Part shown: positions 1 through 4,556 of the stretch, piece by piece | Layout of the letters: each line of letters opens with the position of its first letter | Numbering within the stretch: the stretch's first letter is position 1 | Source: Promicromonosporaceae bacterium | GTDB taxonomy: Bacteria; Actinomycetota; Actinomycetes; Actinomycetales; Cellulomonadaceae | Direction: 5' to 3' | Assembly (NCBI GenBank): GCA_009780755.1 | Contig: WQZL01000122.1 | Coordinates: 1-7,704, forward strand | Length of the DNA stretch: 7,704 nt | Program-made: the position numbers and the translations under genes | Notes under the pieces: model-generated | The model's database searches: none | What the model was told of the DNA's origin: nothing | The model's input: the letters and a program-made list of their open reading frames with translations, nothing else

Positions 1-28
1 CGCCATACCAACGAAACGCCATCTTCAT
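1..28 (-). CDS. uxuA: Mannonate dehydratase, N-terminal start only (partial, runs off the left edge)
   Basis: Only nine codons are visible, reading MKMAFRWYG on the minus strand from an ATG at 28-26. The ATG is preceded by a textbook GGAGGAG ribosome binding site eight bases upstream, so a real gene starts here. The MKM-FRWYG opening is characteristic of UxuA-type D-mannonate dehydratase, which removes water from D-mannonate to give 2-keto-3-deoxygluconate in glucuronate catabolism in the cytoplasm. The assignment rests on recalled family N-termini only; the metal ligands and the rest of the protein lie outside the window. It is transcribed away from the small membrane protein and SDR genes. 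A C8 run lies immediately upstream of the ribosome binding site. The gene start is quite certain; the UxuA identity is likely but not proven. Confidence 0.62.
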
Positions 29-36
29 CTTGGGTA

Positions 37-43
37 CTCCTCC
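37..43 (-). promoter_or_regulatory. Ribosome binding site of the partial uxuA-like gene
   Basis: On the minus strand GGAGGAG lies eight bases before the ATG at 28-26, close to a perfect anti-16S match. It is the main evidence that a gene begins at the left edge. One base separates it from the C8 run. Confidence 0.75.
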
Positions 44-44
44 A

Positions 45-52
45 GGGGGGGG
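45..52. repeat. Homopolymer run of eight G (C8 on the uxuA-sense strand)
   Basis: Eight consecutive G on the + strand, which read as C8 in the leader of the minus-strand uxuA-like gene, one base upstream of its ribosome binding site. Runs of this length are prone to slippage. Length change here would alter the leader and promoter-to-ribosome-site spacing but no reading frame. No function is demonstrated. Confidence 0.7.
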
Positions 53-128
53 CCGTTGTCGCCCCAGAGCCTAGCCGTTGCACCTGCCAATCTCAGATCG
101 AATTGCCGATTTCAGCCTCGCCGTCGCG

Positions 129-134
129 TAGCCT
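129..134 (+). promoter_or_regulatory. Possible -10 element for a leaderless small membrane protein mRNA
   Basis: TAGCCT fits the TANNNT pattern of actinobacterial -10 elements and ends seven bases before the ATG at 142, which would put the transcript start at or next to the start codon. There is no Shine-Dalgarno sequence before that ATG, which is consistent with a leaderless message. No convincing -35 element is seen. A six-base match to TANNNT is common by chance. Confidence 0.25.
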
Positions 135-141
135 TCAGTAC

Positions 142-390
142 ATGCTTGACGCCCTGGCCGCTCGTTTCGCCGCCGCGCTACCGTTCGCCGACCCAACTCC
201 GACGCCCACGGAGATCGGTCAGCCGATCTCGACGCCGACGGCGATGGATTTCTTCGTAGAGTTCGGCATCATCGGACTCTCGCTAGTCACCGTGGTAATT
301 ATGGGCTATCTGTTCTTCCGTAAAAGCCCCGCCGAGAAGGCCATCGCCAAGCAGCAAGCCCGCACCGGCATCAAGAAACCTCGCAAGTAA
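142..390 (+). CDS. Small single-pass membrane protein of unknown function
   Basis: The 82-residue reading from ATG 142 has a Pro/Thr-rich N-terminal part with PTPTPT and ISTPT stretches. One hydrophobic helix follows, about residues 38-58 (FFVEFGIIGLSLVTVVIMGY), and then a short Lys/Arg-rich tail ending KKPRK. This suggests a membrane anchor with the basic tail in the cytoplasm. I do not recognise a family. Codons from 142 onward show GC-rich third positions, supporting translation; the codons before it (in-frame TTG at 103) do not, so 142 is preferred. An in-frame ATG at 244 would give a 48-residue protein beginning just before the helix. None of the three starts has a clear Shine-Dalgarno site. 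The stop is 9 bases before the SDR gene, so the two are probably co-transcribed. Confidence 0.6.
   Translation: MLDALAARFAAALPFADPTPTPTEIGQPISTPTAMDFFVEFGIIGLSLVTVVIMGYLFFRKSPAEKAIAKQQARTGIKKPRK
211..230. repeat. Perfect inverted repeat, 8-base arms, 4-base loop
   Basis: GAGATCGG (211-218) and CCGATCTC (223-230) are exact reverse complements around TCAG. It lies inside the small membrane protein gene, and 13 bases upstream of that gene's alternative ATG at 244. It could form an RNA hairpin or be an operator, or it may be a chance result of coding for the Pro/Thr-rich segment. Confidence 0.45.
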
Positions 391-393
391 GCT
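388..393 (+). promoter_or_regulatory. Possible -10 element before the SDR gene
   Basis: TAAGCT, overlapping the stop codon of the small membrane protein, fits TANNNT and ends six bases before the SDR ATG at 400. It also lies in a short inverted repeat (AGTAA-GCT-TTACT, 386-398). The SDR start has no Shine-Dalgarno site, so either a leaderless transcript or translational coupling to the upstream gene would explain its expression. Weak evidence. Confidence 0.2.
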
Positions 394-399
394 TTACTC

Positions 400-1401
400 A
401 TGACGTACTCACCTAAGTCTGTTTTGTTCATCGGTGGCAGCGGCATCATCAGCCATGCCTCGGTTGCCCGGGCCGTGGAGCGCGGGGATCGGGTGACGCT
501 GCTCAATCGTGGCCTCTCCTCCTCGCGGCCTTTGCCCGACGGGGTGGAGACACTGGTGGCCAATGCAGAAGATGGCGCGGCCGTGGCCGCCGCGCTGGGT
601 GGCCGGGAGTTCGACGTGGTCGCCCAGTTCCGCGCGTTCACTCCCGATCATGTGGCCCGCGACATCGAGCAGTTCCGGGGCCGCACCGGCCAGTATGTAT
701 TCATCTCCACCGCCTCGGCCTACGCCAAGCCGGTAGCCCGCCTGCCGATCACGGAGGCGACGCCGCTGGTGAACCCATTCTGGGAATACTCGCGCAACAA
801 GATTGCCTGCGAGGATCTGCTTATTGCCGCCCTGCGCAATGAGGGCTTCCCGGCCACCATTGTTCGCCCCTCGCACACCTACGACCGCACGCTAATCCCA
901 ACGACGGGCGGCTGGACCGATGTGGCCCGGATGCGCGCCGGTAAGCCGGTCATCGTGCACGGCGACGGCACCACGCAGTGGACGCTCACGCACACTCGCG
1001 ACTTCGCGGTGGGTTTCGTCGGGCTGCTCGGCCACCCGCAGGCCGTGGGCGATACGTTCCAAATCACCGGCACCCACGCCCCGACGTGGAACCACATCTA
1101 CCGTTGGCTCGCCGCTGCGGCGGGTGTCGCCGAGCCAGAACTAGTGCACATCGCCTCGGAAACCATCGCCCGCGTGCTGCCCGACGACGGTCCGGGCCTG
1201 CTCGGCGACAAGGCGCATTCGGTCACCTTCGACTGCGCCAAGGTCAAGGCGCTCGTGCCCGAGTTCGGCACCACCATCGGCTACGACCAGGGCGCCATCG
1301 AACAGGTGGCGTGGTACGACGCCAACCCGGCCGAGCAAAAGATCGACGAGGCCCGCGACGCCGCCTTCGACCACCTAGCCGCCTGGGCGCGCTCGACCTG
1401 A
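400..1401 (+). CDS. SDR-family NAD(P)-dependent epimerase/dehydratase-like oxidoreductase
   Basis: A 333-residue cytoplasmic protein with an extended or atypical short-chain dehydrogenase/reductase fold. The N-terminal Rossmann beta strand and loop read SVLFIGGSGIIS (residues 7-18), where the usual third glycine of GGxGxxG is Ser18. LLNRG at 34-38 follows the second strand and could contact the NADP phosphate. FISTASAY at 101-108 is the active-site serine strand, and Tyr130-x3-Lys134 (YSRNK) is the catalytic pair. VRPSHTYDRT (155-164) and the GDGTTQWTLTHTRDFA segment (188-203) are typical of the nucleotide-sugar epimerase/dehydratase branch. Length fits this family. The substrate cannot be read from sequence. 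It follows the small membrane protein by 9 bases and sits opposite a uronate-pathway-like gene, so a sugar substrate is an inference only. There is no clear ribosome binding site. Confidence 0.88.
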   Translation: MTYSPKSVLFIGGSGIISHASVARAVERGDRVTLLNRGLSSSRPLPDGVETLVANAEDGAAVAAALGGREFDVVAQFRAFTPDHVARDIEQFRGRTGQYVFISTASAYAKPVARLPITEATPLVNPFWEYSRNKIACEDLLIAALRNEGFPATIVRPSHTYDRTLIPTTGGWTDVARMRAGKPVIVHGDGTTQWTLTHTRDFAVGFVGLLGHPQAVGDTFQITGTHAPTWNHIYRWLAAAAGVAEPELVHIASETIARVLPDDGPGLLGDKAHSVTFDCAKVKALVPEFGTTIGYDQGAIEQVAWYDANPAEQKIDEARDAAFDHLAAWARST

Positions 1402-1420
1402 TCGCGTCCCCATTGTTTCG

Positions 1421-1435
1421 ATTTCGCGGCGAAAT
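1421..1435. repeat. Short inverted repeat after the SDR gene
   Basis: ATTTCG (1421-1426) and CGAAAT (1430-1435) form a perfect six-base stem around CGG, 20 bases after the SDR stop codon. No T-run follows, so intrinsic termination is doubtful. Confidence 0.3.
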
Positions 1436-1469
1436 GCCTGTAGGATCTCAACGAAGGTTGCAGAAGGCC

Positions 1470-1489
1470 GACAGGACAACGGTTCTGTC
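1470..1489 (+). terminator. Hairpin between the SDR and glycosyltransferase genes, candidate terminator
   Basis: GACAGGAC (1470-1477) pairs with GTTCTGTC (1482-1489) over eight positions, one of them a G-U pair, leaving a four-base AACG loop. It lies 69 bases after the SDR stop and 64 bases before the glycosyltransferase ATG. No T-tail follows, so it could be a tail-less terminator, as proposed for some actinobacteria, or an operator for the downstream gene. Nothing else is clear in the 152-base gap apart from the smaller repeat at 1421-1435. Confidence 0.35.
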
Positions 1490-1542
1490 TAGCTAAACAT
1501 CGGCTTAGTGGTGGCCAGGTTCATTCTCCAATTTGCGAAAAC

Positions 1543-1547
1543 AAGGT
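1543..1547 (+). promoter_or_regulatory. Ribosome binding site of the glycosyltransferase gene
   Basis: AAGGT lies about seven bases before the ATG at 1554. It decides the start of the gene at 1554 rather than at a start downstream of the C tract, and shows that the 5' end is still intact despite the frameshift. Confidence 0.55.
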
Positions 1548-1553
1548 AAACAA

Positions 1554-2532
1554 ATGACAATCCCTAAATTGATTCATCAGCTGTGGCTCAACAATTGCCC
1601 CCCCCCCGGACGTAAATGCAAAAATCACAAACTGGGCGCTTCATCATCCAGATTTTGCTCATCTGCTCTGGCGCCCTGATGCGTTGAGTGCGCGCTTTGA
1701 GCAATGCGCAGGACTTCCGGTTTGGCGAGCGGTGCGTGCTTGCAGATTACCGGCGATGCAATCTGATTTGATTCGTCTCGCACTGCTTTACACGATGGGC
1801 GGTGTATGGGCCGATTTGAAAATCGCTCCACTCAAGCCGTTTCTGAGCGAATTAGTTGATTCTGAAAAGCCGTTTCTTGTGGAACATTTCCCAACGTCAT
1901 TTCGCATGGAACCAGATAACTTTCTGGTGAACATGGTGATGGGTGCGCCAGCAGGTGACCCCTTCATCCTGGCATTGTTGCAGGAGGCCGTTGAAGGAGT
2001 CGAAGCTCGCCGAGAGGGTGGTGTCTACGGCCTAACGGGTGGTCACATGATTTTGCGAGTAGCCAACCGTTGGCCCAAGGAAGAATGGCCCGATCATTTT
2101 AGAATCCTTCGTTACGGCGACTTTTGGGATGTACTAGTCTCCCGTGGCGAACTCAGTTACAACCGGCCAAACAGCCACTGGTCACTACGTCAAGAAGTCG
2201 AGCCGTTATATGTTGAGCAAGATGAGCAGGGCGATGACTTAGATGATTGCCATCCCTTCCGGTATCCGGCCGAAATAAGTGACCTGGCGTCCACCTTGGC
2301 TGAATCGCAGTATGCCCTATCGGCGGTTAGGGCTCATCTGGCAACGGCACATGCGGCGGAAGCATCTTTGCGACATCATTTGTCTACCGTAGAACACAGT
2401 CTGGCCGATACTGAAGCGTTAGCAGATGGATTGAGAACTGAAATCACGGCCTACAAGTCATCACGCACTTACCGACTTGCTTCTCGCTATGGAAAGGTAC
2501 GCCACGTCCTGAAGCGCGCCCGGCGAAGGTAA
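1554..2532 (+). CDS. OCH1/capsule-type glycosyltransferase, interrupted by a +1 frameshift at a C10 tract (possible phase-OFF state)
   Basis: The frame from ATG 1554 reads MTIPKLIHQLWLNNCPPP, the classic opening of Gly_transf_sug/OCH1-like transferases (IPKIIHQIW). At the C10 run the frame shifts and stops at TGA 1677-1679 after 41 codons. In the other frame the family sequence continues without a break (DVNAKITNWALHHPDF, then MQSDLIRLALLYTMGGVWADLKI) to TAA 2530-2532. With nine C the whole gene would be one 325-residue protein. GGVWADLK (residues 82-89) occupies the DXD nucleotide-sugar/metal site, but the second Asp is Lys89. YGLTGGHMIL near 159-168 matches the usual TGP region. Residues about 243-302 form an amphipathic coiled coil, followed by a basic SSRTYRLASRYGKVRHVLKR tail that may bind membrane. 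The sugar and acceptor are unknown; surface glycan synthesis is likely. A TTG at 1684 could start a 282-residue product, but this would lack the N-terminal strand and has no evident ribosome site. Base composition is clearly lower in GC than the neighbours. Confidence 0.82.
1598..1607. repeat. C10 homopolymer tract inside the glycosyltransferase coding region
   Basis: Ten consecutive C starting at codon 15 of the glycosyltransferase gene. It encodes the Pro-Pro-Pro segment typical of this family. Upstream and downstream coding frames differ by exactly one base, so loss of one C or gain of two restores the gene. This is the arrangement of a slipped-strand phase-variation switch, and also a site where sequencers miscount. 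Confidence 0.85.
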
Positions 2533-2556
2533 AGTGGCGGCAATATTTCCTAAGCG

Positions 2557-3321
2557 TCAGCCGAGCAGGTCGTGGAGGGGGTTCCACTGGCAGGTGCGGA
2601 AGATGTCGTCACCGAACCATAATTCGGAGCCGTCTTGAAGGGTGACTCGCGGTTCTTGCTGTCGCTGAATCTCGAACCATTCATCCCAGGTGCCACCCGC
2701 GTCCACAAAGTCACACCCTGGGCAACCGGTAACCCACACGCTGTGTTGGTTGTACACCTCGCGATAATGCTGCCCGGTGAAGCCCTCCGGCGCTAGACCA
2801 TTGCGCACCAGGCATTCGGCGATGGCATCATCCATGCTGTTGACGTCGATATTGGTGGGGTTCCGCTGGATGTCTTCCCAAAGCATCCAGATGGTCAGAG
2901 CCTCCCAGGAGTTGCCGAGCCACTGCGCCTGGCAGTAGTCGTAAACTACGCGCCCCGGTGAGTCGGGAAAGTCCATGCCCCATTCGTCGTTGGGGTCGTC
3001 AGTCCAGAAGGAGAAGCTATCTTCCCACTCGATAAATTCCACCGGTTTACCCTGTTCTGCCATGCACTCAACAAACCGGTACATCGCCTCGCGTGCCTCA
3101 TGGCGTTCGATGATGCCATCGGCCAGGATTGCGCGCACGAAATCGCTTTCGGCGGCACGGTAGGCCCGTTCTATCTCTGCTGCCCAGGGATGCGGTTCGT
3201 CCGCGTCTTCCGGAGTGGGGGTGGGTGGCGGCTCGTTGACGTGCGGTGCTGGGTTAGCTGCGGAACATGCGCTAAGAGCCAGTATTAGTGCGGTGGTGAC
3301 CAGCGTTCGCTTCGGACGCAT
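2557..3321 (-). CDS. Putative lipoprotein, Trp- and acid-rich, function unknown
   Basis: A 254-residue protein with a lipoprotein signal: basic start MRPKRT, a hydrophobic stretch and lipobox LSAC with Cys19 as the likely lipidated residue. It would be anchored to the outer face of the cytoplasmic membrane. A Pro/Thr linker (about 24-45) leads into an acidic domain with 13 tryptophans and six further cysteines (86, 130, 170, 200, 203, 244). These could form disulphides; Cys200-Pro-Gly-Cys203 is a CxxC pair. Two segments resemble one another, FVECMAEQGKP (83-93) and IAECLVRNGLA (167-177), hinting at an internal repeat. I do not recognise a named family. A GAGGAGA ribosome site seven bases before the ATG fixes the start. 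It lies 71 bases after ftsY on the same strand and converges on the glycosyltransferase gene with 24 bases between the stops. Its position after smc-ftsY may mean co-transcription, but its role is unknown. Confidence 0.85.
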   Translation of the reverse strand: MRPKRTLVTTALILALSACSAANPAPHVNEPPPTPTPEDADEPHPWAAEIERAYRAAESDFVRAILADGIIERHEAREAMYRFVECMAEQGKPVEFIEWEDSFSFWTDDPNDEWGMDFPDSPGRVVYDYCQAQWLGNSWEALTIWMLWEDIQRNPTNIDVNSMDDAIAECLVRNGLAPEGFTGQHYREVYNQHSVWVTGCPGCDFVDAGGTWDEWFEIQRQQEPRVTLQDGSELWFGDDIFRTCQWNPLHDLLG

Positions 3322-3328
3322 CGCAGAA

Positions 3329-3335
3329 TCTCCTC
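3329..3335 (-). promoter_or_regulatory. Ribosome binding site of the lipoprotein gene
   Basis: GAGGAGA on the minus strand, seven bases before the ATG at 3321-3319. It confirms the start placed at the basic signal-peptide region. Confidence 0.7.
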
Positions 3336-3341
3336 ACCAAC

Positions 3342-3364
3342 TGTTGGGATCGGCATTACCAACA
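3342..3364. repeat. Inverted repeat between ftsY and the lipoprotein gene
   Basis: TGTTGG (3342-3347) and CCAACA (3359-3364) are exact reverse complements separated by 11 bases, just upstream of the lipoprotein ribosome site. The shape suits an operator or a leader hairpin. There is no T-run, so a terminator for ftsY is unlikely. No clear -35/-10 pair was found in this gap. Confidence 0.3.
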
Positions 3365-3392
3365 TCTTACTGAACATATCGCCCGTTGTGGG

Positions 3393-4484
3393 TTAGCCCA
3401 GGATGCCATCTACGAAGGCTTCCGGGTCGAAGGGAGCCAGATCGTCAGGACCTTCGCCCAGGCCAACAAGTTTGACCGGCACGCCTAATTCGCGCTGCAC
3501 GGCCACAACAATGCCACCCTTAGCCGTACCGTCCAGTTTGGTCAGAGCGATGCCGGTAATGCCCGCCACCTCGGCAAACACGCGGGCTTGTTGTAGGCCG
3601 TTTTGACCGGTGGTGGCATCGAGCACCAGCAGCACCTCCGTCAGTGGAGCCTCGCGGGTGATGACGCGGGTGATCTTGCCAAGTTCATCCATTAGCCCGG
3701 TCTTGTTTTGTAGACGACCGGCGGTATCTACCAAAACCACGTCTACTCCCTCGGCCTTGCCGCGTTTGACGGCATCGAAGGCGACGGCGGCAGGGTCGGC
3801 CCCATCCTTGTCGGCGCGGACGGTTTTGACGCCGACGCGGGCACCCCACGTCTGGAGCTGGTCGGCGGCGGCGGCGCGGAAGGTATCGGCCGCCCCCAAC
3901 AACACGGAGTAATCGTCAGCCACCAGCACGCGGGCTATCTTGCCAACCGTGGTGGTCTTACCCGTGCCATTGACGCCGACCACCAGCACGACTCCAGGGT
4001 TGCCCGCCGTGTGCAGGGTGCGATCGAGGGTGGGATCGACCAGCCTGATGAGTTCCTCACGCAGCATGGTCCGCACGGCGGATGGATCGGCCACGCCCTC
4101 GACGCGCACGCGGGTACGCAGGGCGTCAATCAGTTCGGTGGCCGGCCCGGCGCCGACATCGGCCAGCAGCAGCGCATCTTCTAGCTCGTCCCAGTCGGCA
4201 TCGGTGAGGTGATCGCGAGAGAGGACGGCAAGTAGGGCCGCGCCGAACGGCGAGCCGGAGCGGGCCAGCCTCTCCCGCAACCGCACCAACCGCCCGGCAC
4301 TGGGAGCGGGGGTGTCCTGGTCAGGGGCACCCTGCGCAACAGGTGGCCGGGAGGCAGGCCGGACGGCAGCGCGACCCTTGTCCTGGCGACGCAGCAGCAC
4401 GAGCGTCACGATGACCGCCACGAGCGCTACAACAAGCGGGATCAGCCAAATAAGCACATTTGAAAAAACGAAACCATCATCCAC
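3393..4484 (-). CDS. ftsY: Signal recognition particle receptor FtsY
   Basis: A 363-residue GTPase that docks the SRP-ribosome complex at the membrane for co-translational insertion of membrane proteins, forming a GTP-dependent heterodimer with Ffh. Residues 7-31 are one hydrophobic helix followed by LLRRQDKGR. This gives a direct membrane anchor, as in many actinobacterial FtsY proteins, in place of the long acidic domain of the Escherichia coli protein. A short Pro/Ala linker leads to the helical N domain (about 65-150) and the G domain. The GTPase motifs are all present: G1 GVNGTGKTTT (170-179), DTFRAAAADQL (200-210), DTAGR (253-257), TKLDGTAKGG (315-324) and GLGEGPDDL (341-349). The start is GTG, chosen because GGGAG lies ten bases upstream and the anchor follows directly. 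It sits 72 bases downstream of smc, a common Gram-positive order, and looks fully intact. Confidence 0.96.
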   Translation of the reverse strand: MDDGFVFSNVLIWLIPLVVALVAVIVTLVLLRRQDKGRAAVRPASRPPVAQGAPDQDTPAPSAGRLVRLRERLARSGSPFGAALLAVLSRDHLTDADWDELEDALLLADVGAGPATELIDALRTRVRVEGVADPSAVRTMLREELIRLVDPTLDRTLHTAGNPGVVLVVGVNGTGKTTTVGKIARVLVADDYSVLLGAADTFRAAAADQLQTWGARVGVKTVRADKDGADPAAVAFDAVKRGKAEGVDVVLVDTAGRLQNKTGLMDELGKITRVITREAPLTEVLLVLDATTGQNGLQQARVFAEVAGITGIALTKLDGTAKGGIVVAVQRELGVPVKLVGLGEGPDDLAPFDPEAFVDGILG

Positions 4485-4494
4485 GTGTCAAATT

Positions 4495-4499
4495 CTCCC
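4495..4499 (-). promoter_or_regulatory. Ribosome binding site of ftsY
   Basis: GGGAG on the minus strand, ten bases before the GTG start at 4484-4482. It supports the unusual GTG initiation codon; the nearby ATG in GTGGATGATGG is out of frame. Confidence 0.55.
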
Positions 4500-4519
4500 A
4501 CGCGTTTCCCGAGGTAGGG

Positions 4520-4547
4520 AGTATCGGCTACCGGTAGTGAGTTCTAA
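4520..4547 (-). promoter_or_regulatory. Weak candidate promoter for ftsY in the smc-ftsY gap
   Basis: On the minus strand TTAGAA (4547-4542) and GATACT (4525-4520) are 16 bases apart, with three and four matches to the -35 and -10 consensus. The spacer contains the 10-base palindrome CTACCGGTAG (4528-4537). This could give ftsY its own transcript besides read-through from smc. The match is weak. Confidence 0.2.
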
Positions 4548-4556
4548 CTGCGTAAG

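Noticed and set aside
56..259. 67-residue + strand frame at the left junction
   Set aside because: Arg/Ser-rich, no ribosome site, and it overlaps the more protein-like membrane protein frame with better codon usage.
978..1496. 172-residue + strand frame overlapping the SDR gene
   Set aside because: Arg/Pro/His-rich shadow of the SDR frame, without family resemblance or ribosome site.
1684..2532. The glycosyltransferase as a complete 282-residue gene starting at TTG 1684
   Set aside because: This start would remove the conserved IPKLIHQLW and HHPDF parts of the family, which are present upstream in codons behind a good ribosome site. It is better read as the back half of a frameshifted gene, though low-level internal initiation cannot be ruled out.
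2533..2556. Bidirectional terminator between the convergent transferase and lipoprotein genes
   Set aside because: Only 24 bases are present and no stem beyond a short AATATT palindrome is visible.
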